64,000 bases of DNA from positions 36,192-100,191 of the forward strand of contig CACHIV010000004.1 of NCBI GenBank assembly GCA_902579985.1, in the 5' to 3' direction. This document shows positions 26,272 to 35,329 of this stretch, piece after piece. Within the stretch, counting starts at the first letter, position 1, and the number at the start of each line of letters is the position of its first letter. This DNA is from an uncultured Pelagibacteraceae bacterium. Its GTDB lineage: Bacteria; Pseudomonadota; Alphaproteobacteria; Pelagibacterales; Pelagibacteraceae. Below the pieces are notes generated by a model, which saw only the letters and a list, made by a program, of their open reading frames with translations, made no database searches and was not told the DNA's origin. Made by a program: the position numbers and the translations under genes.

Positions 26272-27069
26272 CTAAATTTCTTTCCCCATAATTTCTTCTT
26301 CCATGTTCCAAATCATTTCCAGTATTTCTTCTCGTGTTTCAGAAAATTCTTTGTTTTTTTTTATTTCTCTTAAATCTTCTTTTAATCCCATTGAGGCAAA
26401 TGGTAGATTATATTCTTTATGAATGCGACCTGGTCTGGGAGCCATTACATATAGTCTTTCACCAAGTAATAAAGCTTCCTCAACTGAGTGAGTGATTAAA
26501 ATAATTGTTTTTCCAGTTTCCTTCCAAATTTTTAAAACTAATGACTGCATTTTTTCTCTTGTTAACGCATCAAGAGCTCCTAAAGGCTCATCCATTAAAA
26601 TTAAATCTGGATTATTTATTAAACATCTTGCTAGAGCTACTCTTTGTTGCATACCTCCAGATAATTGATATGTGGGAGTGTTTCCAAATCCTTTCAATCC
26701 AACAATTTCTAGCCACTCATCTACTTTTTTTTGAGTTTCAACAGGATCTTCTTTTTTCATTCTTAATCCAAAGTTTACGTTTTCCGATACAGTCAGCCAT
26801 TCAAACAAAGCTCCTTGTTGAAAAACCATACCTCTTTCAACGCCTGGGCCATCAATTTCTTTATTATTTAAAGTAATACTTCCAGAGGTTGGTCTAATAA
26901 ATCCTGCAGTGATATTTAACAAGGTTGTTTTTCCACAACCTGATGGTCCAAGAACTGTTAATAGTTCTCCTTTTTTAAGTGTAAAATTTAAATCTTTTAA
27001 GGCATGAACTGTTTCTCCTTTAGGAGTTTTAAAAATCATATTTAGATTTTGTGAAACAAGATCACTCAT
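26272..27069 (-). CDS. tauB: Taurine/sulfonate-type ABC transporter ATPase
   Basis: A 265-residue ABC ATPase of the TauB/SsuB group: Walker A GPSGCGKTT, signature LSGGMQQRVA, Walker B LILMDEPLGALD, H-loop THSVEEA. Energises uptake through the permease encoded directly downstream. Confidence 0.92.
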   Translation of the reverse strand: MSDLVSQNLNMIFKTPKGETVHALKDLNFTLKKGELLTVLGPSGCGKTTLLNITAGFIRPTSGSITLNNKEIDGPGVERGMVFQQGALFEWLTVSENVNFGLRMKKEDPVETQKKVDEWLEIVGLKGFGNTPTYQLSGGMQQRVALARCLINNPDLILMDEPLGALDALTREKMQSLVLKIWKETGKTIILITHSVEEALLLGERLYVMAPRPGRIHKEYNLPFASMGLKEDLREIKKNKEFSETREEILEMIWNMEEEIMGKEI

Positions 27070-27102
27070 AAAACAACTCTATTTTAGAATATTTATTAAA
27101 AA

Positions 27103-27135
27103 AATAGGCACCAATTTTATAAATTGGTGCCTATT
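27103..27135 (-). terminator. Attenuating terminator between tauA and tauB
   Basis: A perfect 15-bp stem (27103-27117 with 27121-27135) with a TAT loop lies after the tauA stop. On the minus strand it is followed by a run of T, the form of an intrinsic terminator. Since tauB begins 34 bases later with no other obvious promoter, partial read-through probably sets tauA above tauBC. Confidence 0.88.
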
Positions 27136-27156
27136 AAATTTCTTTTATCTATAAAA

Positions 27157-28098
27157 TTATAGAGGTAAGAAACTAGTGTCCACGTTTCCTCTTGGTGTAC
27201 CCATTCCTTTTAAGAATGCATCAAGATTTCCACTTTCCATAGATTGTTTAGTTTCAGCGGGTGTTAAAAATTTGAAACCGCTTAAAGTTTCTTTCATATC
27301 ACCAACTTTCATTTCAGAAGCTTTAGCCATAACATTCATATCGCTTTTACCAGCTTTGTATCTAGCGTTAGCTTCGTGAGTTACTTCTATAAAAGTTCTA
27401 AGCATACCTGGGTTTTCCTTCATAAACTTTGTAGTCACTGAAGTTATATCAATTCCTAGTATACCTGCAGCTCTAGCTTCATCTACAGTAAGCAATCTTG
27501 ATCCTACAGCAGTTGCTGCTTTAATAGAATTACCTCCAAATAAACATGCCATTACAACATCACCGCTCACTAAAGCAGCAGCTCCTTCTTCAGGGTCCAT
27601 TTGAATAATATCCATTTTACCTCTGTCAGCTCCAACAACTTTCATACTTTCATCAAAAACGTATTCAGCCATTGTTCCTAGTGGAACAGCAACTTTTTTA
27701 CCTTCTAATTCAGTAGCATTTGCTTTTGTAATTCCAGAAGCATTAGAAGTAACACAAGTTGTTCCTCCCATTCCGTATTCCATAGCAATATCAACTAGTT
27801 TGATTGGTGCTTTAGATTTTACAGCATTAATGAATGGTACTAATCCCTGAGAGTAAGAAATATCTATATCTCCAGCAAGCATAGCATCAGTCATAGCTCC
27901 ACCATTTGTAAAGTTTGTCCATTTAACTGGAACTCCAAGTGCTTTAGCAAATGCTTTTTTTTGCATATCCTCTAAGTTTGGACTTGGCCATTCTAGAAAG
28001 TAAGCAACTCTTACTTGATTAGCAGCTGAATTAGCAGCTGAAATACTTAAGTTAAGAGCTACAAAACATCCTAAAAGAAAACTAATTATTTTTTTCAT
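27157..28098 (-). CDS. tauA: Taurine-type ABC transporter substrate-binding protein
   Basis: A 313-residue periplasmic binding protein (signal peptide about residues 1-24) of the TauA/SsuA/NMT1 family: VRVAYFLEWPSPN, DIDISYSQGLVPF and GKKVAVPLGTMAEY. It is first in the transport operon and divergent from the aminotransferase gene across a 184-base spacer, which must hold both promoters. Confidence 0.9.
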   Translation of the reverse strand: MKKIISFLLGCFVALNLSISAANSAANQVRVAYFLEWPSPNLEDMQKKAFAKALGVPVKWTNFTNGGAMTDAMLAGDIDISYSQGLVPFINAVKSKAPIKLVDIAMEYGMGGTTCVTSNASGITKANATELEGKKVAVPLGTMAEYVFDESMKVVGADRGKMDIIQMDPEEGAAALVSGDVVMACLFGGNSIKAATAVGSRLLTVDEARAAGILGIDITSVTTKFMKENPGMLRTFIEVTHEANARYKAGKSDMNVMAKASEMKVGDMKETLSGFKFLTPAETKQSMESGNLDAFLKGMGTPRGNVDTSFLPL

Positions 28099-28282
28099 TT
28101 ATTCCTCTTTGTTTAATTTAATTAAATTCTATATATTTAAGTTCAATTTTTGTTAGAAGTAAAACAAATTAATTTGATACAATTTAAGGTTGTGCTTTAT
28201 TTTGTCCATTCTGGGTGCTAATATATTCCTAGTAAACATACAAATATAGTCTAAGAATAAATACTTAATAACTTATTAAATT

Positions 28283-29629
28283 ATGAGCTCAGAAAATAGA
28301 ACAAATATACCTAATTCTCTTAATGAACATTGGATGCCATTTACTTCCAATAAAGATTTTAAAAAAAGTCCAAGATTAATTACTGAAGCAAAAGGTGTAT
28401 ATCTAAAAACTCATCACGGTAAGACCCAAATCGATGCAAGTTCTGGATTATTTTGTAATCCATTAGGACATGGAAGAAAGGAAATTACAGAAGCAGTTAC
28501 TAAACAATTAGAAACTTTAGATTATGCTCAACCATTTCAGCAGGGTTTTGGTGGATCTTTCGAATTAGCAACAAGAATTTCAAAACATACCCCAGGCGAT
28601 TTAAATAAAATTTTCTATACTATTTGTGGATCAACTGCAGTTGAAACTGCTCTTAAGATTGCTATTGCTTATCATAGATCCAAAGGTAAGGCAGAAAGAT
28701 TTAGATTTGTAGGAAGAGAAAGAGGGTACCATGGAATGAATATTGGTTGTATTTCAGTGGGTGGAATGATTAATAATGTTAAAACTTTTGCAAGTGTGTT
28801 AATGCCAGGAGTTCAACATATGAGACATACCCATTTGCCTGAACATAAATTTGTAAGTGGACAGCCAGAAACAGGTGCTGATCGTGCAGATGATTTAGAG
28901 AGAATTGCAATGAACTTTGGTCCTGAAAATATTGCTGCTTGTATAGTTGAACCGATCGCAGGATCTACTGGAACATTAGTTCCACCAAAAGGGTATTTAC
29001 AAAAATTAAGAGAAATTTGTGATAAGCATGGAATACTTTTAATTTTTGATGAAGTAATTACAGGATGGGGAAGAACAGGCTCATCTTTCGCAAGTATAGA
29101 GTATGGTGTAACACCAGATATTATGACAATGGCCAAAGCAACTACTAATGGAGTTGTGCCTATGGGAGTTGTTGCATGCAAAGATGAAATTTACGACTCT
29201 GTAATGGATTCATCACCCACTGGATCAATTGAATTATTTCATGGTTATACTTATTCTGGAATTCCAGTTGCTGTTGCAGCTGCTTTAGCAGTCCAAGATA
29301 TTTTTGAAAAAGAAGATATTTTTAATAGAGCAAAAAAATTAGCTCCTTATTTTCAAAAAGGTTTGTTTTCTCTAAAAGATTTAGAGTCAGTTGAAAATAT
29401 TAGAGGTTATGGAATGATGGGTGGAATTGATATGAAATTAAAAACAAAACCTGGCAAGGCTGGTTATGAATGTTTTAAAGCTTGTTATGAAGCAGGTGTT
29501 AATTTTAAAGCCACAGGTGATTGTTTAATTATTGCCCCGCAGTTTATTTGCGAGGAAAAACATATTGATGAGATAATCGATAAACTTAGAACAGGTATCA
29601 CCAACTATCAAAAAAATCAAAAAAACTAG
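28283..29629 (+). CDS. Class III aminotransferase, probably taurine:pyruvate aminotransferase
   Basis: A 448-residue PLP enzyme. The PLP Asp is in LLIFDEVITGWGRTG and the Schiff-base Lys in MAKATTNGVVPMG. It belongs to the omega-amino acid:pyruvate group. Its position between tauABC and alanine dehydrogenase is the textbook setting for Tpa, which converts taurine and pyruvate to sulfoacetaldehyde and alanine. Beta-alanine or another omega-amine is the alternative substrate. Confidence 0.85.
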   Translation: MSSENRTNIPNSLNEHWMPFTSNKDFKKSPRLITEAKGVYLKTHHGKTQIDASSGLFCNPLGHGRKEITEAVTKQLETLDYAQPFQQGFGGSFELATRISKHTPGDLNKIFYTICGSTAVETALKIAIAYHRSKGKAERFRFVGRERGYHGMNIGCISVGGMINNVKTFASVLMPGVQHMRHTHLPEHKFVSGQPETGADRADDLERIAMNFGPENIAACIVEPIAGSTGTLVPPKGYLQKLREICDKHGILLIFDEVITGWGRTGSSFASIEYGVTPDIMTMAKATTNGVVPMGVVACKDEIYDSVMDSSPTGSIELFHGYTYSGIPVAVAAALAVQDIFEKEDIFNRAKKLAPYFQKGLFSLKDLESVENIRGYGMMGGIDMKLKTKPGKAGYECFKACYEAGVNFKATGDCLIIAPQFICEEKHIDEIIDKLRTGITNYQKNQKN

Positions 29630-29673
29630 TTAGTTTATATTTTTTATATATCTATAGTTTAAAGTAAAATATT

Positions 29674-30789
29674 ATGAGGATAGGCGTACCTAAAGAAATA
29701 AAACCACAAGAAAATAGAATAGGTTTAACTCCAGATAGTGTGAGAACTTTAGTATCTGAGGGTCATGAGGTATTAGTGGAAAATAATGGTGGATTCGAAG
29801 CGGGTTTTGAAAATGACCAATATATTAAGGCTGGTGCTAAAATAATTAATAGTGCGTCTGATATTTTTAATGATTCAGAGATAATTGTTAAAGTAAAAGA
29901 GCCTCAATCAGTTGAGGTTAATATGATTAGAGAAAACCAAATTGTATATACATATCTTCATTTAGCCGCTGCAAAAGAATTAACTGAGGGATTAATTAAA
30001 TCAAAAAGTATAAATATTGCTTATGAAACAGTGACTGATGACGACGGGAGATTGCCTTTACTTGCACCTATGAGTGCAGTAGCAGGACGAATGTCTGTTC
30101 AAGCTGGAGCACATTGCTTAGAAAAAAATCAAAAAGGCAGAGGAGTATTATTAGGAGGAGCGCCAGGAGGCTGTGAACCAGCAAATGTATTAATTCTTGG
30201 AGGTGGAGTTGTAGGAGAGAATGCAGCAATAATAGCCACTGGGATGAAAGCCAAGGTTCACATAGTGGACAAATCAGAAGACAGATTAAAACAATTAGTA
30301 GAAATATTTGGTGATAAAATTATCCCACAGCAAAGTGATAAAACAGATTTAAATAAGTTAGTTGCTGAAGCTGACTTATTAGTTGGAGGAGTTTTAATTC
30401 CTGGTGCCGAAGCTCCTAAGTTAGTAACTAAAAATATGTTAAAATTAATGAAAAGAGGATCAGTAATTGTTGATGTTGCGATCGATCAAGGAGGATGTGT
30501 TGAAACAAGTAAACCAACAACTCATAGAGATCCAACTTATATAGTTGATGATGTTGTTCATTACTGTGTAGCAAATATGCCTGGTGGAGTGCCTAGAACA
30601 TCTACTTTAGCATTAAATAAAGCAACTCTTCCTTATTTAGTAAAACTAGCAAATAAAGGTTATCAAAAAGCTTTAAGTGAAGATAAAAATTTTTTAGCAG
30701 GACTTAATCTTTGTAAAGGACAAGTGACATATAAAGCTGTTGCAGACGTTTTTGGTCATGAGTATGTTGATCCCTCAACAATACTTTAA
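29674..30789 (+). CDS. ald: Alanine dehydrogenase
   Basis: A 371-residue NAD-dependent enzyme interconverting alanine with pyruvate and ammonia. Features are the N-terminal RIGVPKEIKPQENRIGLTP, the Rossmann GGGVVGENAA and the PGGVPRTST loop. It regenerates the pyruvate acceptor for the adjacent aminotransferase. Its stop shares TTAA (30786-30789) with the convergent epimerase stop. Confidence 0.94.
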   Translation: MRIGVPKEIKPQENRIGLTPDSVRTLVSEGHEVLVENNGGFEAGFENDQYIKAGAKIINSASDIFNDSEIIVKVKEPQSVEVNMIRENQIVYTYLHLAAAKELTEGLIKSKSINIAYETVTDDDGRLPLLAPMSAVAGRMSVQAGAHCLEKNQKGRGVLLGGAPGGCEPANVLILGGGVVGENAAIIATGMKAKVHIVDKSEDRLKQLVEIFGDKIIPQQSDKTDLNKLVAEADLLVGGVLIPGAEAPKLVTKNMLKLMKRGSVIVDVAIDQGGCVETSKPTTHRDPTYIVDDVVHYCVANMPGGVPRTSTLALNKATLPYLVKLANKGYQKALSEDKNFLAGLNLCKGQVTYKAVADVFGHEYVDPSTIL

Positions 30790-31781
30790 TAATAATTCAT
30801 ATACCAATTTAAAAATTTCTTTATTCCTTCTTGGTAAGTTGTTTTAGGTTTATAGCCAGTGATTTTTCTAAGTAGATTAGTATCTGATAAAGTTGATTGA
30901 ACATCTCCTTTTTGCATTGGCATAAATTTTTTTACTGCTTTTTTTTCCAATATTTTTTCTAAAGTATAAATAAATTCTAAAAGATTAATTTTTTTGGTAT
31001 TTCCTATATTTAGAACTCTCATTGGAGCTACATGAGATAAACTATCATTAATAAATTTTTTATTTTTGGGAGTTTTATTTGTTAATTTATAAACTCCATC
31101 AGTAATATCATCGATGTAAGTATAATCTCTATACATTTTACCTTTATTATAAATTTGAATTTTTTTTCCATTTAAAATATTTTTTGTGAATTTAAAATAA
31201 GCCATATCTGGTCGTCCCCATGGCCCATAGACAGTAAAAAATCTTAATATTGTAATTGGTAATTTCCATAAATTTGAATAAGAATGAGCTAGGCTTTCAG
31301 AGGATTTTTTTGTGGCAGCATAAAAGCTTATTTGATGGTCTGTCTTATCAACTTCTTTAAATGGAAATTTTTTATTTGCTCCATAAACAGATGAACTAGA
31401 AGCCATTATTAAGTGTTTTATTTTAATTTTTTTGGCAATTTCTAATATATTGTAACTACCAATAATATTTGAATCTAGATAAACTTTTGGATTTTTTATG
31501 CTATATCTTACTCCTGCTTGAGCTGCTAAATGAATGATAATAGATGGCTTGAATTTCAGTACAGATTTACTTAAAAATTTAAAGTTTGTGATATTTCCCT
31601 TTGTAAAAGAAAAATTTTTATATTTATTTAAAATTTTTAGCCTAGATCTTTTTAAATTTACATCATAATAATTATTCATGGAGTCTAATCCGTGAACTTT
31701 AAAACCTTTATCTAGATATTTTTTTGCTATATGAAATCCAATAAATCCAGAGGAACCAGTAATGAATATTTTTGTTTTCAT
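30786..31781 (-). CDS. NAD-dependent epimerase (UDP-glucuronate 4-epimerase-like)
   Basis: A 331-residue short-chain dehydrogenase/reductase: Rossmann GSSGFIGFHIAK, catalytic YAATKKSSE (Y-x3-K), and the GLDSMNNYYDVNLK segment characteristic of UDP-glucuronate 4-epimerases. It supplies nucleotide sugars for surface polysaccharide. It stands alone between metabolic genes. Confidence 0.88.
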   Translation of the reverse strand: MKTKIFITGSSGFIGFHIAKKYLDKGFKVHGLDSMNNYYDVNLKRSRLKILNKYKNFSFTKGNITNFKFLSKSVLKFKPSIIIHLAAQAGVRYSIKNPKVYLDSNIIGSYNILEIAKKIKIKHLIMASSSSVYGANKKFPFKEVDKTDHQISFYAATKKSSESLAHSYSNLWKLPITILRFFTVYGPWGRPDMAYFKFTKNILNGKKIQIYNKGKMYRDYTYIDDITDGVYKLTNKTPKNKKFINDSLSHVAPMRVLNIGNTKKINLLEFIYTLEKILEKKAVKKFMPMQKGDVQSTLSDTNLLRKITGYKPKTTYQEGIKKFLNWYMNYY

Positions 31782-31810
31782 TTTTTTGTAATCTTTAATA
31801 TAACACTAAA

Positions 31811-34255
31811 GTGAATAAAGAAATTCCTAAATCAACAAAAGTAGTAGTAATTGGCGGAGGAGTAGTAGGGTGCTCAGTTGCTTATCATTTAGCTAAATTT
31901 GGATGGAAAGATATTGTTCTTTTTGAGAGAGACCAATTAACTTCAGGAACAACTTGGCATGCTGCTGGACTTGTTAGTCAGTTAGGGCCTTCCGCAGCAA
32001 TTACAAAAATAAGAAAATATACTCTTGATTTATATAAAGAACTTGAAAAAAAAGTTGATCATTCAGCTGGATTAAGATTAAACGGAGCTCTTTCTATAGC
32101 TCAAAATAAAGAAAGATGGCAAGAACTTCTGAGACAAGCAACTACTGCTCAGTTATATGACGTTGATGTTCAAATATTAGATAAAAATCAAATTAAAAAA
32201 AATTACCCAATTGTTAATACCGAGGAAATACTTGGCGGAATTTTGATGCCGGGAGATGGTTCTGCTGATCCCTCTGGTGTAACACATATGTTGGCAAAAG
32301 CAGCTAGACTTGAAGGAGCTGAAATTTTTGAAAAATCACCTGTTTCAGAAATTATAACAAAAAATGGAAAAATTTCAGGAGTCAAAGTCAATGGAAATGA
32401 AATTGAATGTGAATATATTGTTTTAGCTTCCGGTATGTGGTCAAGGCAAATTGGAGAAAAAACTGGTGTTAGTATTCCACTTTATCCTGCAGAACATTTT
32501 TACATTATTACAGAACCAATTGAAAATCTTTCTAAAACTTTACCAGTGATAAGAGATTTTGATAATAGAACTTATATCAAAGAAGATGCTGGTAAAATAT
32601 TGGTTGGAATTTTTGAAGGTAATTCTATACCTGCTTGGGATAAAACAAACGTAGTTCCAGAAGATTTTTCTTTTGGTGAATTTCAAGAAAATTTTGAACA
32701 TTTTGAGCCTTATTTAAATTCTGCAGTTAAAAGATTTCCAGTTTTAGAGACCGCAGGAATAAGAAAGTTTTTTGCGGGCCCTGAATCTTTTACACCAGAT
32801 ACCAATACTTTGTTAGGGGAAGTTCCTGAAGTTAAAAATTTTTTTGTATGTTGTGGTTTAAATAGTATTGGAATTGGAAGTAGTGGCGGAGTTGGTAAAG
32901 TTACAGCAGATTGGTTGATGACTGGTCATATTAATGAAGATATTTTTAATTATGATATTAAAAGATTTCAAAAGTTTCATTCAAATTTAGGATTTATTAA
33001 AGAAAGAATAACAGAGAGCTTAGGTGATTTATATGGAATGCATTGGCCTTTTAAACAACATAAGACATCAAGAAATATAATAAAAACACCTTATCATGAA
33101 GAACTAAAAAAAATTGGGGCTTGCTTTGGAGTATCAGGTGGATACGAAAGACCAATGTGGTTTGCAATAAATAAAAAAAAAGCAGAGTACAAATATAGTT
33201 ACAATTATCAAAACTGGTACCCGTCTGCAGAATTTGAAACTAAAAATACAATAAAAAACGTTGGCTTATTTGATTTAACTCCTTTTTCAAAATTTGAATT
33301 AAAAGGAGAACACGCACACGAAGAATTACAAAAACTTTGTACAGCTAATATTAAAAATGAAGTTGGAAAATGTTCATATACTCAAATGTTAAATACAGAC
33401 GGAGGTATTGAAACTGATTTAACAGTTGTTTGTTTAGAAAAGAATTACTTTAGAATCATTAGCTCGGCTGCAACAAGAGAAAGAGATAAGTTTCACATCA
33501 ATAAATATTTACCAAAAAATTTAATATTAAAAGATGTTACAGATGAGTATTGTGTATTTGGTATATTTGGTCCAAATAGTAGATCATTAATGAAAGATTT
33601 ATCTAAAGAAGATTTTTCTAATGAAAACCTTAAATTTGCTAATTCAAAATATATTTCTATAGATAATTCAAAAATATGGGTTCAGAGGTTATCTTATGTT
33701 GGAGAATTAGGTTATGAACTTTATGTAGAAGTAAAAGAGGCAAAAAAAATATATAATTTAATAATGGATAAAGGTTCTAAATATAAAATTTCTAATTGTG
33801 GAATGCATGCTATGGATATTATGAGAATGGAGAGTGGTTTTTTACATTGGGGCCATGATATTTCTCCAGAAGAGAATCAGTATCAAGCAGGTTTAAATTT
33901 TGCAATCAGCTATAAAAAGAATATAGATTTTATAGGAAAGAATGCTTTGTTGAAAATTAAAGATCAAAAATTATCAAAAAAATTTGTCATACTTTCATTA
34001 AAAAATTGTGAACCAGGTAAACCATTGCTGCTACATGATGAACCTATTTATTTAGACGATAAAATAATTGGAAGAACTACTTCTGGAAATTATTCATTTA
34101 ATTATAAAAAAAATATATCTTTTGGATATATACAAGCTAAGTATCTAATCAAGGAATTAGCTGATAGAAATATATATATAGAAATTGAAAAAACAAAATA
34201 TCAAGCAATCATAGAAACTAAACCGTTAAAAAATAAAGATTTTCAATTATTATAG
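31811..34255 (+). CDS. Dimethylglycine/sarcosine dehydrogenase family protein
   Basis: An 814-residue two-domain flavoenzyme beginning with GTG. The first half is a DAO-type FAD domain (VVVIGGGVVGCSVAYHLA; SGTTWHAAGL, where the His in WHAAG is the usual covalent-FAD site). The second half is a GcvT-like folate-binding domain (LGYELYVEV; GMHAMDIMRMESG). Such enzymes demethylate dimethylglycine or sarcosine, feeding one-carbon units to folate. It fits the betaine/DMG metabolism expected of SAR11. Confidence 0.88.
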   Translation: MNKEIPKSTKVVVIGGGVVGCSVAYHLAKFGWKDIVLFERDQLTSGTTWHAAGLVSQLGPSAAITKIRKYTLDLYKELEKKVDHSAGLRLNGALSIAQNKERWQELLRQATTAQLYDVDVQILDKNQIKKNYPIVNTEEILGGILMPGDGSADPSGVTHMLAKAARLEGAEIFEKSPVSEIITKNGKISGVKVNGNEIECEYIVLASGMWSRQIGEKTGVSIPLYPAEHFYIITEPIENLSKTLPVIRDFDNRTYIKEDAGKILVGIFEGNSIPAWDKTNVVPEDFSFGEFQENFEHFEPYLNSAVKRFPVLETAGIRKFFAGPESFTPDTNTLLGEVPEVKNFFVCCGLNSIGIGSSGGVGKVTADWLMTGHINEDIFNYDIKRFQKFHSNLGFIKERITESLGDLYGMHWPFKQHKTSRNIIKTPYHEELKKIGACFGVSGGYERPMWFAINKKKAEYKYSYNYQNWYPSAEFETKNTIKNVGLFDLTPFSKFELKGEHAHEELQKLCTANIKNEVGKCSYTQMLNTDGGIETDLTVVCLEKNYFRIISSAATRERDKFHINKYLPKNLILKDVTDEYCVFGIFGPNSRSLMKDLSKEDFSNENLKFANSKYISIDNSKIWVQRLSYVGELGYELYVEVKEAKKIYNLIMDKGSKYKISNCGMHAMDIMRMESGFLHWGHDISPEENQYQAGLNFAISYKKNIDFIGKNALLKIKDQKLSKKFVILSLKNCEPGKPLLLHDEPIYLDDKIIGRTTSGNYSFNYKKNISFGYIQAKYLIKELADRNIYIEIEKTKYQAIIETKPLKNKDFQLL

Positions 34256-34298
34256 ATATTTAAAATAAAATATTAATTATTGATAAATCTCATGATAG

Positions 34299-34523
34299 AT
34301 GATTAATTTAAGTATGCAAAAAAAGTATACTCAAAGTCAAAATGTTGGGCAAAATATATCTGAAAGTAGTAAAAATAAAATTTCAGTAAACAACAAAGTT
34401 GATATTAATATATTACTTAACAGAGTTAGATCAGAAAATTTTAAGGAGAAAAAAAAAAATTTTGCATTTATTATTTGTATATTTTCAATAATATGTTTGT
34501 CAGGTTATCTAATTTTTAATTGA
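34299..34523 (+). CDS. Small single-pass membrane protein, unknown
   Basis: A 74-residue protein: a polar, Asn/Ser-rich first half, a charged EKKKN stretch and one C-terminal hydrophobic helix (about residues 54-72). It sits 43 bases after the dehydrogenase gene and 19 before a methyltransferase gene. Not recognised; tail-anchored topology is likely. Confidence 0.5.
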   Translation: MINLSMQKKYTQSQNVGQNISESSKNKISVNNKVDINILLNRVRSENFKEKKKNFAFIICIFSIICLSGYLIFN

Positions 34524-34542
34524 CGAAATATCAATCAGATAT

Positions 34543-35247
34543 ATGCTTAAAAATTGGGATAACAATACTTGGATTTCTTCTAAATCATATATAGCAACAT
34601 TTAATAAATTTTTATTTAAGCAGATTAATCTCAATCAGAATTCTAAAATTTTAGAGATAGGGTGTGCTCGGGGAAAAATTTTAGGAGATTTGAAATCAAA
34701 ATTAAGATTAAAATTTAAACCAATCGGATTAGATCCAGTAAATCATAAAGATGTGGATAAAAGGATATCTTTTAAGAATATAGATGCCTTATCATTTTTT
34801 AAAAAAAATAAACAAACTTTTGATTTAATTTTAATAAAACAAACTATTCATTTTCTAAAAATGAATGATATTAAAAAGTTGTTAATATTGTGTAATAAAA
34901 GTTTAAACAAAAATGGAGTAATTTTTATTTCAAATTTAGATACTTATAAAAATGAATTACCAACATTTTCATTAATGGATGATAAATTAAAAAGTTCATT
35001 TAAGAGACATCAAGAAATTTTCTTTTTGATTAGTCAAACCTTTCTTAAAGTGAATATAAGAAAATTTGAATTTAATGTTGAAATAACAAAAAAAAAATAT
35101 CTTAATATGGTTAAACAAAGATATATTTCTATGTTGCTTAACTTCAGTAATAAACAAATCTTAAATGGAATGAAAGAAATTGATCAAAAATACGGTATGG
35201 TGTTAAAATTTAAAGACAAATTAATTTGTTTTATTTTAAAAAAATAA
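34543..35247 (+). CDS. Class I SAM-dependent methyltransferase
   Basis: A 234-residue protein with the motif I LEIGCARGKILGDL near residue 37 and later FDLILIKQTIHFL, consistent with a Rossmann-fold methyltransferase. No substrate can be inferred. It ends just before the TPP riboswitch. Confidence 0.75.
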   Translation: MLKNWDNNTWISSKSYIATFNKFLFKQINLNQNSKILEIGCARGKILGDLKSKLRLKFKPIGLDPVNHKDVDKRISFKNIDALSFFKKNKQTFDLILIKQTIHFLKMNDIKKLLILCNKSLNKNGVIFISNLDTYKNELPTFSLMDDKLKSSFKRHQEIFFLISQTFLKVNIRKFEFNVEITKKKYLNMVKQRYISMLLNFSNKQILNGMKEIDQKYGMVLKFKDKLICFILKK

Positions 35248-35262
35248 AGTTATAAATATTAA

Positions 35263-35324
35263 TAGGGGTGTCTTAACAGACTGAGATTAAACCCTAAGAA
35301 CCTGTCCGGTAATTCAGAAAGGGA
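35263..35324 (+). ncRNA. TPP riboswitch (THI element)
   Basis: Conserved TPP-riboswitch blocks appear in order: GGGGTG at 35265-35270, CTGAGATTAAACCC at 35281-35294, GAACCTG at 35298-35304, CCGG with a short P3-side hairpin, and the closing AAAGGGATGA. The 3' end overlaps the ribosome-binding site of the transporter gene, so TPP binding should block translation. Confidence 0.92.
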
Positions 35325-35329
35325 TGAAG

